64,000 nucleotides of DNA from Streptomyces sp. 1-11 (GCF_007176755.1 NZ_BJTV01000020.1:62001-126000), one strand, 5' to 3'; shown: positions 1-8,687, numbered from the stretch's first letter. Numbers and translations: made by a program. The notes: generated by a model not told the origin, from the sequence alone.

Positions 1-2
1 GC

Positions 3-254
3 TGGAACTCCACCCTCGCCCCGGTCGCGGCCCAGGTGCCGCTGATCGCCGGTGAGGTCGGGGAGAACACCTGCTCGCACGGGTTCACCGACCAGGTCAT
101 GAAGTGGTTCGACGACCGGAACCTGTCCTACCTCGGCTGGACCTGGAACACCTGGGACTGCTCCTCCGGCCCGTCCCTGATCTCCAGCTACGACGGCACA
201 CCCACCGCGTACGGCGCCGGCCTGCGCGACCACCTGCGCGCCCTCAACCCGTAG
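3..254 (+). CDS. C-terminal end of a GH5-type cellulase (partial)
   Basis: Only the last 83 codons are in the window; the gene starts upstream. The visible part carries GEVGEN and WTWNTWDC, the pattern seen at the end of GH5 endoglucanase barrels, where a Glu in the G-E-x-G motif is the likely nucleophile. The family cleaves internal beta-1,4-glucan bonds and this one is presumably secreted. The stop lies 33 bases before the start of the next cellulase, so the two are probably co-transcribed for extracellular cellulose breakdown. Any cellulose-binding domain or signal peptide would be outside the window. Confidence 0.75.
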   Translation, partial: WNSTLAPVAAQVPLIAGEVGENTCSHGFTDQVMKWFDDRNLSYLGWTWNTWDCSSGPSLISSYDGTPTAYGAGLRDHLRALNP

Positions 255-287
255 ACCCCGACGGACGACAGAAGGAAACCCGCACTC

Positions 288-2081
288 ATGAGTCCTACCA
301 GAACCTCACTGCTCGCCGCCCTGGTGCTGGTCGCCGGTGCCTCCGGGACGGCGCTCGTCGCCGGACCGGCCGGTGCCGCGGCGACCGCCGTTCCCTGCAC
401 CGTCGCGTACCAGATACAGAACCAGTGGGACACCGGCTTCACCACCAACGTCACCGTCACCAACAACGGCGCCGCCAAGTCGGCCTGGTCGGTGAAGTGG
501 TCGTACGCCGGCAACCAGAAGGTCACCAGCGCCTGGAACGCGAAGGTCACCCAGAGCGGCGCCGCCGTCACCGCCGCCAACGAGAGCTACAACGGCTCGC
601 TGGCCAACGGCGGTTCCGTCAGCTTCGGCTTCCAGGGCACCTACAGCGGAACCAACGCCGTGCCCGCCACCTTCACCCTCGACGGCGTCACCTGCAACGT
701 CGACGGCGGCGGCACCGGCGGCGGCACCGGAGGTGACACCGGAGGCGGAACCGGCGGCGGCACCGGCGGTGACACAGGCGGCGGCACGGGCGGCGGCACC
801 GGTGGTGACACGGGCGGCGGCACCGGCGGCCGCGTCGACAACCCCTACACCGGGGCCAAGGCGTACGTGAACCCCGAGTGGTCGGCCCACGCGGCCGCCG
901 AACCGGGCGGCAGCCGCATCTCCAACCAGCCCACCGCCGTGTGGCTCGACCGGATCGCCGCCATCAACGGAGTGAACGGCGGCATGGGCCTGCGCGCCCA
1001 CCTGGACGAGGCACTGAAGCAGAAGGGCTCCGGCGACCTCGTCGTCCAACTGGTCATCTACGACCTGCCGGGCCGTGACTGTTCCGCCCTGGCCTCCAAC
1101 GGCGAACTCGGGCCGAACGACCTCGACAAGTACAAGAGCCAGTACATCGACCCGATCGCCGCCATCCTGTCCGACTCGAAGTACGCCGGCCTGCGGATCG
1201 CCACGGTCATCGAGCCCGACTCGCTGCCCAACCTGGTCACCAACGCGGGTGGCACCGCGGGCAGCACCGACGCCTGCGCGACCATGAAGGCCAACGGCAA
1301 CTACGAGAAGGGCGTCAGCTACGCCCTCGACAAGCTGGGCGCCATCGCGAACGTCTACAACTACATCGACGCCGGCCACCACGCCTGGCTCGGCTGGGAC
1401 TCCAACCTCGGCCCCACCGTCCAGGAGTTCTACAAGGTCGCCACCAGCAACGGCGCCAGCGTGAACGACGTGGCCGGGTTCATCGTCAACACCGCCAACT
1501 ACAGTGCCACCAAGGAGCCGTACTTCAAGGTCACCGACTCGGTGAACGGCCAGACCGTGCGCCAGTCGAAGTGGGTGGACTGGAACCAGTACGTCGACGA
1601 GCAGTCGTTCGCGCAGGCGCTGCGGGACAAGCTGGTCGCGTCCGGGTTCAACTCCGGCCTCGGCATGCTGATCGACACCTCCCGCAACGGCTGGGGCGGC
1701 ACCGCCCGGCCCACCAAGTCCGGCCCGCTGACCTCCGTGGACGACTACGTCAACGGCAGCCGGATCGACCGGCGCATCCACGCCGGCAACTGGTGCAACC
1801 AGAGCGGGGCGGGAATCGGCGAGCGGCCCACCGCGGCGCCGGCCGCCGGCATCGACGCCTACGTCTGGGTCAAGCCGCCGGGGGAGTCCGACGGCGCCAG
1901 CTCCGCCGTCAGCAACGACGAGGGCAAGGGCTTCGACCGCATGTGCGACCCGACGTACGGCGGCAACGCCCGCAACGGCAACAGCCCCTCCGGCGCCCTG
2001 CCGAACGCGCCGCTGGCCGGGCACTGGTTCTCCGCCCAGTTCCAGCAGCTGATGCAGAACGCCTACCCGCCGCTGTCCTGA
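288..2081 (+). CDS. CBM2-GH6 exoglucanase (1,4-beta-cellobiohydrolase)
   Basis: Secreted cellulase of 597 residues. A signal peptide (1 to about 35) is followed by a CBM2 cellulose-binding domain (about 37-137), a Gly/Thr linker built from a repeated 12-residue GGGTGGGTGGDT-like unit (about 140-182), and a GH6 catalytic domain (185-597). Both GH6 signatures are present: YDLPGRDCS with the catalytic acid region at Asp264, and IEPDSLPNL around Glu309-Asp311. The catalytic domain of about 410 residues is the length of bacterial GH6 exocellulases of the Cel6B type; endoglucanases of the family are nearer 290. It releases cellobiose from chain ends and would act with the GH5 enzyme just upstream. 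The linker repeats are also visible in the DNA at about 705-835. Confidence 0.93.
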   Translation: MSPTRTSLLAALVLVAGASGTALVAGPAGAAATAVPCTVAYQIQNQWDTGFTTNVTVTNNGAAKSAWSVKWSYAGNQKVTSAWNAKVTQSGAAVTAANESYNGSLANGGSVSFGFQGTYSGTNAVPATFTLDGVTCNVDGGGTGGGTGGDTGGGTGGGTGGDTGGGTGGGTGGDTGGGTGGRVDNPYTGAKAYVNPEWSAHAAAEPGGSRISNQPTAVWLDRIAAINGVNGGMGLRAHLDEALKQKGSGDLVVQLVIYDLPGRDCSALASNGELGPNDLDKYKSQYIDPIAAILSDSKYAGLRIATVIEPDSLPNLVTNAGGTAGSTDACATMKANGNYEKGVSYALDKLGAIANVYNYIDAGHHAWLGWDSNLGPTVQEFYKVATSNGASVNDVAGFIVNTANYSATKEPYFKVTDSVNGQTVRQSKWVDWNQYVDEQSFAQALRDKLVASGFNSGLGMLIDTSRNGWGGTARPTKSGPLTSVDDYVNGSRIDRRIHAGNWCNQSGAGIGERPTAAPAAGIDAYVWVKPPGESDGASSAVSNDEGKGFDRMCDPTYGGNARNGNSPSGALPNAPLAGHWFSAQFQQLMQNAYPPLS

Positions 2082-2092
2082 CCGGCTGAACG

Positions 2093-2141
2093 TCCGCCGG
2101 GGCACGGCCCGCACCGGCCGCGCCCCGGCGGATCCGTTTTT
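2093..2141 (+). terminator. Intrinsic terminator after the cellulase operon
   Basis: An 11-bp perfect stem (TCCGCCGGGGC at 2093-2103 with its complement at 2122-2132) is followed within 5 bases by TTTTT. A T tract is unusual in this GC-rich context and makes this a convincing rho-independent terminator for the GH5-GH6 pair. Confidence 0.8.
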
Positions 2142-2228
2142 GCGGCCCCGGCAACAGAACTGGCCCCGGCCCCGCCCCCCGGCGCAGTCTGTCCGCATCA
2201 GGACACCGGCGCCCAGGAGGCCGAAGCC

Positions 2229-3125
2229 ATGGCACACGAACACCACAGCCACCACCGCCCGCACCAGGGCCATCACCACGGCGACGACGCCGACTGGGGT
2301 GCGCTGGCCGCGATGCTGGAGGCGGAGGCCGAGGTGTCCACGCCCGCGTACGCCCAGGCGCTGGCCTGGCTGAGCGAGGACATGACCGAACCCGGGCTGG
2401 TCGTCGACGCGGGCAGCGGGCCCGGGGTGATCTCCGGTCTGTTCGCGCAGACGTTCCCCGGGGCCCGGGTGGTCGCCGTCGACAGCTCCGAGCCGCTGCT
2501 GGAGCGCGCCCGGGACCGCGCCGCCCGCCTCGGCCACGGCGACCGGTTCGGCACCCTGGCCGGTGAACTCCCCGGCGTGCTGCGAGAGCTCGACCGGCCG
2601 GCCGACCTGCTGTGGGCGAGCCGCAGCCTGCACCACCTCGGCGACCAGCGGGCCGCGCTCACCGAGTTCGCCGAACGGCTCGCGCCGGGCGGCACCCTGG
2701 CCATCCTGGAGGGAGGACTGGCCGCCCGTTACCTGCCCCGCGACATCGGCTTCGGCCGCCCCGGGCTGCAGGCGCGTATCGACGCCGCGCAGCAGGACCG
2801 GTTCGCCGCGATGCGCGCCGGGCTGCCGGGCGCCGTCGCCGAGACGGAGGACTGGCCCGCCCTGCTGGCCGCCGCCGGCCTGAAGCACACCGGCACCCGC
2901 AGCTTCCTGCTCGACCTGCCCGCCCCGGTCCCGGACCAGGTCCGTGCCCATGTCGCCGACGTCCTCACCCGGACCCGGGACATCCTTGCCGACGCCCTCG
3001 ACGCCGACGACCGCGCCACCCTCGACCGCCTCCTCGACCCGGCCGACGACCGCGGCGTCCACCACCGCCCGGACCTGTTCGTGCTGGCGGCCCACACCGT
3101 GCACCGGGCGGTCCGGCCGGTCTAG
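2229..3125 (+). CDS. Class I SAM-dependent methyltransferase with His-rich N-terminus
   Basis: 298 residues, ATG with GGAGG nine bases upstream. The first 23 residues are strikingly His-rich (HEHHSHHRPHQGHHH), suggesting metal binding or simply low complexity. The Rossmann-fold core starts near residue 58 with VVDAGSGPGV (SAM motif I) and VAVDSS (acidic end of strand 2), the layout of ubiquinone/trans-aconitate-type methyltransferases. Residues WASRSLHHLGD match motif II/post-II of the same fold. The substrate cannot be read from the sequence. It stands alone between the cellulases and an SDR gene. The His tract is not part of the methyltransferase fold. Confidence 0.8.
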   Translation: MAHEHHSHHRPHQGHHHGDDADWGALAAMLEAEAEVSTPAYAQALAWLSEDMTEPGLVVDAGSGPGVISGLFAQTFPGARVVAVDSSEPLLERARDRAARLGHGDRFGTLAGELPGVLRELDRPADLLWASRSLHHLGDQRAALTEFAERLAPGGTLAILEGGLAARYLPRDIGFGRPGLQARIDAAQQDRFAAMRAGLPGAVAETEDWPALLAAAGLKHTGTRSFLLDLPAPVPDQVRAHVADVLTRTRDILADALDADDRATLDRLLDPADDRGVHHRPDLFVLAAHTVHRAVRPV

Positions 3126-3252
3126 AGACTCCCGTCCGGATCATGCCGTTCTCGCTGATCCGGCCCGATCCGAACGGAAGACCCCCGCTCGTCCGCCGCC
3201 GGACGCGGCACGCCACCCGGCGTCACCGACGGCCCGGCCCCGGAGACGGGGC

Positions 3253-3283
3253 TTGACCTGGAGAGCGCTCCAAGTGATGGACT
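3253..3283 (+). promoter_or_regulatory. MerR-type promoter with 19-bp spacer before the SDR gene
   Basis: TTGACC (3253-3258) and TGGACT (3278-3283) are separated by 19 bp. The spacer region holds an inverted repeat, ACCTGGAG (3256-3263) and CTCCAAGT (3268-3275), with 7 of 8 matching bases and a 4-bp gap. An overlong spacer with a centred dyad is the hallmark of promoters untwisted by MerR-family activators. No merR gene is present in the window. Confidence 0.6.
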
Positions 3284-3315
3284 CCCCGCGTTCACCGACA
3301 TCCGAGGGGGAAACC

Positions 3316-4017
3316 ATGAACGACTCTCCGGTCGCGCTCATCACCGGCGGCGGCAGCGGGATAGGCGCCGCGGTGGCCCGGCGCCTGCTGGACGCCGGGT
3401 ACCGGGTCACCGTCACCGGGCGCGGCGAGCGGCGGCTGCGGGACTTCGCCGGCGCCCTGGGCGACCCCGCCGGCCTGCTGACGGCCGCCGGTGACGCGGC
3501 CTCCTACGACGACGTGCGCGGCGCGGTCGACCGCACGCTGGCGGAGTTCGGCCGGCTGGACACGGTCGTCTCCAACGCCGGTTCCGCCACCCACGACTCC
3601 GTCGCCGACGGCGACCCGGCCGGCTGGCCCGAGATGGTCCTCACCAACGTCCTCGGCCCCGCCCTGCTCATCCGCGCCTCCGTCGACGCGCTGAAGGAGA
3701 CCGGTGGCCGGATCGTCCTCATCGGCAGCGTGGCCGGTTTCGTGCCCACGCCCGGCAACCTCTACGGCGCCACGAAGTGCGCGGTCACCGGGCTCGCCGA
3801 GAACACCCGGCGCCAGGTCACGGAGTTCGGCGTCGGGGTCACGCTGGTCGCGCCCGGCCGGGTCGAGACGCCCTTCTGGGACAGCTACGGCAGCCTGCCC
3901 CCGGGGCGTCTGCTGACCGCGGAGCAGATCGCCGACTCCGTCGTCTGGGCGATCCGGCAGCCGGCCGGGGTCGACGTCAACACCGTCGTCGTACGCCCGC
4001 TCGGACAGCCCAACTGA
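3316..4017 (+). CDS. Short-chain dehydrogenase/reductase (SDR)
   Basis: 233 residues, started at the ATG with GAGGGGG six bases upstream. The nucleotide-binding motif is TGGGSGIG at residues 10-17 (family TGxxxGxG), with NAG for strand 4, Ser in IGSVAG, and the catalytic YGATK. This is a complete classical SDR that reduces or oxidises a carbonyl/alcohol with NAD(P). The substrate is unknown. It is alone on its transcript and sits under a MerR-type promoter, so electrophile, thiol or aldehyde stress induction is plausible but inferred. It is followed by a bidirectional terminator shared with the convergent chitosanase. Confidence 0.87.
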   Translation: MNDSPVALITGGGSGIGAAVARRLLDAGYRVTVTGRGERRLRDFAGALGDPAGLLTAAGDAASYDDVRGAVDRTLAEFGRLDTVVSNAGSATHDSVADGDPAGWPEMVLTNVLGPALLIRASVDALKETGGRIVLIGSVAGFVPTPGNLYGATKCAVTGLAENTRRQVTEFGVGVTLVAPGRVETPFWDSYGSLPPGRLLTAEQIADSVVWAIRQPAGVDVNTVVVRPLGQPN

Positions 4018-4041
4018 TCCGCGACGAGAACCAGTTGGGCT
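4007..4041. terminator. Bidirectional stem-loop between SDR and chitosanase genes
   Basis: A 10-bp perfect inverted repeat (AGCCCAACTG at 4007-4016, complement at 4032-4041) overlaps the SDR stop and lies 16 bases after the stop of the convergent chitosanase gene. It can serve both transcripts. No T tract follows. Confidence 0.6.
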
Positions 4042-4056
4042 GGTCGGTGGTGCGGG

Positions 4057-4782
4057 TCAGTTGTTCTGCAGGAACTGCCTGGCCAGCTGGTCCCCGAGGG
4101 TGACGGCCGCGCTGTGGCTCTCGATGGGGGAGACCTTGGAGTTCTTGAACAGGATGTACGTCACGCCGGAGTCGGCTCCGCCGGTCGCCGGGTCGGGGTC
4201 GATGCCGAGCGCCTTGGCGGTCGCGTACGAGGCCTCGCCGATGATCCCGGTGGGGCCGGTGTCCCCGACGACGGCGTACTCGACCTTGCCGCCGTAGACG
4301 ACGGCGACCACGCCGCCGCCCTTGATGCCGGCGCCGGAGTAGTTCCAGATGCTGCTGGAACTGGGCACCACGACATAGGGCAGGGACTCCGCCTTCAAGG
4401 GCTTGCCGTCGGACTGGTGGAACGCGGTGTCGTCCTGGTACCAGGGGTCGCGGTCCTCGTTGCAGTTGGCGGTGCGCTGGCCGTCGCAGTCGATGTCCAT
4501 GTCGGCCTTCCAGAACACCGCGCCGTTCTTGCCGCACACCGGGACCGTCGCCGACGTCTCCTCGTCCGTCCGGTACTTGCCGTTCGAGATCTGGGAGCAG
4601 GACGTCACCTTGGCGAGCAGGTCGGCCGCGCTGACGGTGCCCTCCTGGACGGAGGCCGGGGCGCCGGGGGTGGTGTCCGCCGGGTCGCCGGGGCCGGGGC
4701 CGGAGGCGTGGGCGGGGAGCACTCCGGCGGCGAGCAGGGCGGCGCCGGAGGCCGCGACGAGGGTCAGTGAACGCAGGCGCAC
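4057..4782 (-). CDS. Secreted GH75 chitosanase
   Basis: 241 residues; GTG start with AGAAGGG eight bases upstream. A signal peptide (1 to about 26, ending AHA-S) precedes a GH75 catalytic domain (about 55-241). Family features include FWKADMDIDCDG (90-101) and AVVGDTGPTGIIGEAS, in which Asp174 and Glu183 are the likely catalytic acid pair. GH75 enzymes hydrolyse chitosan endo-wise outside the cell. Length fits the bacterial single-domain members. The palindrome just upstream of the ribosome-binding site resembles the operator of the ROK repressor CsnR, which supports chitosan-responsive control. Confidence 0.88.
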   Translation of the reverse strand: MRLRSLTLVAASGAALLAAGVLPAHASGPGPGDPADTTPGAPASVQEGTVSAADLLAKVTSCSQISNGKYRTDEETSATVPVCGKNGAVFWKADMDIDCDGQRTANCNEDRDPWYQDDTAFHQSDGKPLKAESLPYVVVPSSSSIWNYSGAGIKGGGVVAVVYGGKVEYAVVGDTGPTGIIGEASYATAKALGIDPDPATGGADSGVTYILFKNSKVSPIESHSAAVTLGDQLARQFLQNN

Positions 4783-4798
4783 TGTGGGGGACCCTTCT

Positions 4799-4817
4799 GT
4801 TAGGAAAGTTTCCTTAC
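4799..4817 (-). promoter_or_regulatory. CsnR-like operator upstream of the chitosanase
   Basis: GTTAGGAAAGTTTCCTTAC is a 19-bp palindrome about a central G with a single mismatched pair. It lies 16 bases upstream of the GTG start, next to the ribosome-binding site. From established knowledge, actinobacterial chitosanase genes carry a TTAGGAAAGTTTCCTAA-like box bound by the ROK-family repressor CsnR, so repression near the transcription start is expected. Confidence 0.7.
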
Positions 4818-4969
4818 CGGGCGTCCTACAAGGTGGCGCATGCGCATGCCCGCGTCAAGCCTCTGTGCGAGAGTCGGCGTTGTGTTCGGCTTTGCGGGGT
4901 TATGCCTCCCACGAAAGACTGAACTCAATCGAGGCGAGAGGCCGGATCTCCACGCGGAGGCGAGATGCC

Positions 4970-5581
4970 ATGTTCGTACGCACCGTTTACGCGACCGGTG
5001 ACCCCGCGAAGATCGACACGGCGGTCAGAGCCCTGAACTCCGAGGGGCGCGAACTGCTCGAGGAGCGTCCCGGCTACCTCGGGGCCGGCGTCTTCACCGA
5101 CCGCGAGCTCGGCAAGCTGCTCACGGTGAGCTGGTGGGAATCGGCGGAGGCCCGGAGCAACAGCGACACCGTGATGCGCCGGCGCCGGGAGGCGCTCCTC
5201 GAACCGTTCGCGGGCACCCTGGCGGTGGAGAACTTCGAGGCGGCGGTGTACCGCTCGCTGCGGGTGCCGCGCATGGGCGGCGGGCTGCGCGTGTCCCGGG
5301 TGGAGTTCGACCCCGCGGACGCCGGCCTGTTCGTGGACACCTTCCGGTCGACCGTCATGCCGCGCTTCGAGACCCTGCCGGGTCTCGCCCGGGCCGCGCT
5401 GCTCATCGACCGCGAGCGCGGCCGGGGCCAGGTCGGCGCCCTCTTCGTCGACCGCGCCTCGATGGCGGCCTCGCGGGCCGGTCAGGCGGCGGCCCGGCAC
5501 GAGGCCGTGGCGAAGGCGCGGGTGAGCGTCGTCGGGCTGGAGGAGTTCGAGGTCGTGCACGCGGACGTGAACCTCGGCTAG
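4970..5581 (+). CDS. Dimeric alpha-beta barrel (ABM-like) protein, function unknown
   Basis: 203 residues from an ATG preceded by CGGAGGCGAG. The sequence looks like two ferredoxin-like halves of the antibiotic-biosynthesis-monooxygenase/EthD type. The first half (about 1-95) has MFVRTVYATGDPAKID, a Gly-Tyr-Leu-Gly turn, LLTVSWWESAEARSN and a closing VENFEAAVY strand. The second (about 105-203) ends in VVGLEEFEVVHADV. Such folds act as cofactor-free monooxygenases, haem-degrading enzymes or purely structural dimers. I see no haem or metal ligand that decides this. It is a single gene, convergent with the aldo/keto reductase. Confidence 0.65.
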   Translation: MFVRTVYATGDPAKIDTAVRALNSEGRELLEERPGYLGAGVFTDRELGKLLTVSWWESAEARSNSDTVMRRRREALLEPFAGTLAVENFEAAVYRSLRVPRMGGGLRVSRVEFDPADAGLFVDTFRSTVMPRFETLPGLARAALLIDRERGRGQVGALFVDRASMAASRAGQAAARHEAVAKARVSVVGLEEFEVVHADVNLG

Positions 5582-5673
5582 GGCCCGTCCGACGATCCGC
5601 GTCGGATCAGCCCGCGGCGCGCGGAACGCGGCGGGCGCGGGAAGCCGGCGAAGACGCGCGGAACCGGCAACGA

Positions 5674-5704
5674 CCGTCCGCCCGCCGGACCGGCGGGCGG
5701 ACGG
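5674..5704. terminator. Strong bidirectional hairpin
   Basis: A 14-bp perfect GC-rich stem (CCGTCCGCCCGCCG at 5674-5687 with complement at 5691-5704) has a 3-base loop. It separates the convergent ABM-like and aldo/keto reductase genes and is likely a terminator for both. Confidence 0.7.
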
Positions 5705-5723
5705 CCGTGCGCCGTACGGGGGC

Positions 5724-6560
5724 TCAGCCCACGTCGAAGGTGGCCGGGTCCGGGCCGAGGCGCCGGTCCTCGTTCAGGGCGCTGATGGCCGCGAGGTCCT
5801 CGTCGTCCAGATGGAAGTCGAACACCTGGATGTTCTCCTTGATCCGCGACGGCGTCACGGACTTCGGGATCACGACGTTGCCGAGCTGGATGTGCCAGCG
5901 CAGCACGACCTGTGCCGGCGTCCGCCCGTGCTTGCGCGCGATGGCGACGATCGCCGGCACCTCCAGCAGGCCCTTGCCCTGGCCCAGCGGCGACCAGGCC
6001 TCGGTGGCGATGCCCTGCTCCGCGTGCAGCTCGCGGGCCTGGTGCTGCTGCAGGTGCGGGTGCAGCTCGATCTGGTTGACCGCCGGCACGATGGAGGTCT
6101 CCTCGATCAGCCTGCGCAGGTGCTCGGGAAGGAAGTTGGAGACGCCGATCGCCTTCGCCCGGCCGTCGGCGTACAGCTTCTCGAACGCCTTGTAGGTGTC
6201 GATGTAGGTGTCCCGGGATGGCAGCGGCCAGTGGATGAGGTACAGGTCCACGTAGTCGAGGCCCAGCTTCTCCAGCGACGCGTCGAACGCCCGCAGCGTG
6301 GAGTCGTACCCCTGGTCGCTGTTCCAGAGCTTGGTGGTGACGAAGACGTCCTCACGGGGCAGGCCGGAGGCGGCGATGGCCTTGCCGGTGCCCTCCTCGT
6401 TGCCGTAGATCGCCGCGGTGTCGATGCTGCGGTACCCGGCCTCGAGCGCCGTGGCGACGGCCCGCTCGGCCTCGTCGTCCGGCACCTGCCACACGCCGAA
6501 GCCCAGCTGGGGCATCTCGGCGCCGTTGTTGAGGATGATCGGGTTGACCTTGCTGCTCAC
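5724..6560 (-). CDS. Aldo/keto reductase
   Basis: 278 residues from the GTG that follows GAAGGATC by 11 bases; the protein then begins VSSKVNPIILNNG, as in other Streptomyces members. An in-frame ATG at 6608 would add 16 residues but has no ribosome-binding site. The AKR tetrad is visible: Asp and Tyr in DTAAIYGNEEG, Lys in TTKLWN, and His in LIHWP. The NADPH-binding end has IPKSVTPSRIKEN. This is a cytosolic NADPH-dependent carbonyl reductase of the AKR5-like type. The substrate is not defined by context. Confidence 0.88.
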   Translation of the reverse strand: MSSKVNPIILNNGAEMPQLGFGVWQVPDDEAERAVATALEAGYRSIDTAAIYGNEEGTGKAIAASGLPREDVFVTTKLWNSDQGYDSTLRAFDASLEKLGLDYVDLYLIHWPLPSRDTYIDTYKAFEKLYADGRAKAIGVSNFLPEHLRRLIEETSIVPAVNQIELHPHLQQHQARELHAEQGIATEAWSPLGQGKGLLEVPAIVAIARKHGRTPAQVVLRWHIQLGNVVIPKSVTPSRIKENIQVFDFHLDDEDLAAISALNEDRRLGPDPATFDVG

Positions 6561-6687
6561 GAGCTCGTTGATCCTTCGGTTGTCGACAGGTGGTGCACCC
6601 ATCGTCAACGATCACGGGCCCCGATGCATTCCGCACGGCACGATCCGCGCCGGGGAATCCCGGCCGGCGCCGCCCGCCCGCGGCCCC

Positions 6688-8514
6688 TCAGGCCTGGTAC
6701 AGGGCCTCGACCTCGCTCGCGTACGCCTTCTCGATCGCCTTGCGCTTCAGCTTCAGCGACGGCGTCAGCAGGCCGTGCTCCTCGGTGAAGGGCTGCGCCA
6801 GTATGCGGAACGTGCGGATCGACTCGGCCTGCGAGACCAGGGTGTTGGCGGCCACGACCGCCCGCCGCACCTCCGTCTCCAGGTCCGCGTCGCGCACGAG
6901 CTGCGCGGGACTGAGCCGGGGCTTGCCGCGCATCTGCAGCCAGTGCTCGACGGCCTCCTGGTCGAGCGTGACCAGGGCGGCGATGTAGGGCCGGTCGTTG
7001 CCGACCACGATGCACTGGTTGACCAGCGGGTGCTCGCGCACCCGCTCCTCCAGCACGCCCGGGGAGACGCTCTTGCCGCCGGAGGTCACCAGGATCTCCT
7101 TCTTGCGGCCGGTGATCGTCAGGTAGCCGTCCTCGTCCAGGGCGCCGAGGTCGCCGGTGGCGAGCCAGCCGTCGTGCAGGGTGCCGTCGGTGGCCTTCTG
7201 GTTGTTGAGGTAGCCCTGGAACACGTTGCCGCCGTGCAGCCAGACCTCGCCGTCGTCGGCGATGTGCACGGTGACGCCGGGGATGGGCAGGCCCACGGTG
7301 CCGTAGCGGGTGCGCTCGGGCGGGTTGGCGGTGGCGGCCGCCGAGGACTCGGTCAGGCCGTAGCCCTCGTAGATCTGCACCCCGGCGCCCGCGAAGAACA
7401 GCCCGAGCCGGCGGTCCATCGCGGAGCCGCCGGACATCGCGTTGCGGATGCGGCCGCCCATGGCCGCGCGCACCTTGGAGTACACGAGCTTGTCGAAGAG
7501 CTGGTGCTGCATCCGCAGGCCGGCCGACGGGCCGGGTCCGGTGCCCCACGCCTTGGCCTCGACGGCGTCCGCGTACTTCACCGCGACGTCGACGGCCTTC
7601 TCGAAGGCCCCGTCCCGGCCCTCCTTCTCCGCCTTGCGCCGGGCCGAGTTGAACACCTTCTCGAAGATGTACGGCACCGCCAGGATGAACGTGGGACGGA
7701 AGGCCTGCAGGTCGGGCAGCAGGGCGGCGGCGTGGAGCTGCGGCTGGTGGCCGAGGCGGACCCCGCCGCGGATCGTGGCGACCTCGACCATCCGGCCGAA
7801 GACGTGCGCGAGCGGCAGGAACAGCAGGGTGGAGGCCTCGTCGCCCTTCTTGGAGTGGAACACCGGCTCCCAGCGCCGTATGACGGTGTCCGCCTCGTAC
7901 ATCAGGTTGCCGTGGGACAGCACGCAGCCCTTGGGGCGGCCGGTGGTGCCCGAGGTGTAGATGATCGTCGCGACCGACTCCGGGGTGACCGCCTGCCGGT
8001 GCCGGTGCACCACCTCGTCGTCCAGGTACGCGCCGGCGTCGTACAGCTCCTGCACACAGCCGGAGTCGAGCTGCCACAGCTCCCGCAGACGCGGCAGCCG
8101 GTCGATGACGGTGGCGATGGTCATCGCGTGGTCCTCGTGCTCCACGATCGCCGCCGTGACCTCGGCGTCGTACAGCATCCAGAAGCACTGCTCCGCCGAC
8201 GACGTCGGGTAGACGGGGACCACCTGCGCGCCGATCGTCCACAGCGCGAAGTCGAACAGGGTCCACTCGTAGCGGGTGCGGGACATGATGGCGATCCGGT
8301 CACCGAACCGGATGCCGCGGGCGAGCAGGCCCTTGGCCAGGGCGAGCACCTCGTCGCGGAACTCGGCGGAGGTCACGTCCCGCCACTGCCCGGACTCGTC
8401 CTTGCGGCCCAGCGCCGCGTGCGTGGGGTTGTCGAGGGCGTGTTCGAAGACGGCGTCGGCCAGTCCGCCCACCGGCGGCGCCGACGTCAACGGAGGGGTG
8501 GTGAACTCGTGCAA
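6688..8514 (-). CDS. Long-chain fatty-acid-CoA ligase (FadD15-like, ANL family)
   Basis: 608 residues from a TTG preceded by GGGGAG seven bases away; this gives the usual start (L/M)HEFTTPPL. A GTG at 8547 in the same frame is an alternative, adding 11 residues. The AMP-binding P-loop is YTSGTTGRPKG, followed by GYGLTES (adenylation motif), TGDLG and the GRKKE(I) hinge typical of ANL enzymes. It activates long-chain fatty acids to acyl-CoA through an acyl-adenylate at the membrane-cytosol boundary. It stands alone. A near-perfect palindrome at 8688-8703, upstream of the start, may bind a TetR-family fatty-acid regulator. Confidence 0.88.
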   Translation of the reverse strand: MHEFTTPPLTSAPPVGGLADAVFEHALDNPTHAALGRKDESGQWRDVTSAEFRDEVLALAKGLLARGIRFGDRIAIMSRTRYEWTLFDFALWTIGAQVVPVYPTSSAEQCFWMLYDAEVTAAIVEHEDHAMTIATVIDRLPRLRELWQLDSGCVQELYDAGAYLDDEVVHRHRQAVTPESVATIIYTSGTTGRPKGCVLSHGNLMYEADTVIRRWEPVFHSKKGDEASTLLFLPLAHVFGRMVEVATIRGGVRLGHQPQLHAAALLPDLQAFRPTFILAVPYIFEKVFNSARRKAEKEGRDGAFEKAVDVAVKYADAVEAKAWGTGPGPSAGLRMQHQLFDKLVYSKVRAAMGGRIRNAMSGGSAMDRRLGLFFAGAGVQIYEGYGLTESSAAATANPPERTRYGTVGLPIPGVTVHIADDGEVWLHGGNVFQGYLNNQKATDGTLHDGWLATGDLGALDEDGYLTITGRKKEILVTSGGKSVSPGVLEERVREHPLVNQCIVVGNDRPYIAALVTLDQEAVEHWLQMRGKPRLSPAQLVRDADLETEVRRAVVAANTLVSQAESIRTFRILAQPFTEEHGLLTPSLKLKRKAIEKAYASEVEALYQA

Positions 8515-8687
8515 ACCCGCGCTCCCCGTCCTTGCTCCTCGACTCACGCCCGCGATGCTCCGCTCAGCGCCGTGAAAGCTACCCCACCCGTCAGTCGGGC
8601 GGCAGGTGTGCGGAAAGCGAGCAAACCTCGCCTTCCCACCGGCCGACGATCGGAAAATACCCTCACATGGGTAAGGGCCGGACACAA

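Noticed and set aside
705..835. Short tandem repeats resembling a CRISPR or minisatellite
   Set aside because: They encode the Gly/Thr linker of the GH6 enzyme and stay in frame. No CRISPR array with unique spacers occurs anywhere in the window.
306..3104. A 932-codon minus-strand open frame over the cellulase and methyltransferase genes
   Set aside because: Low-complexity Gly/Val/Arg translation antisense to two clear genes; no recognisable domain.
3262..3275. CebR (cellobiose repressor) box near the cellulases
   Set aside because: GAGAGCGCTCC has only part of the TGGGAGCGCTCCCA symmetry, and its position between hexamers 19 bp apart fits a MerR-type promoter better.
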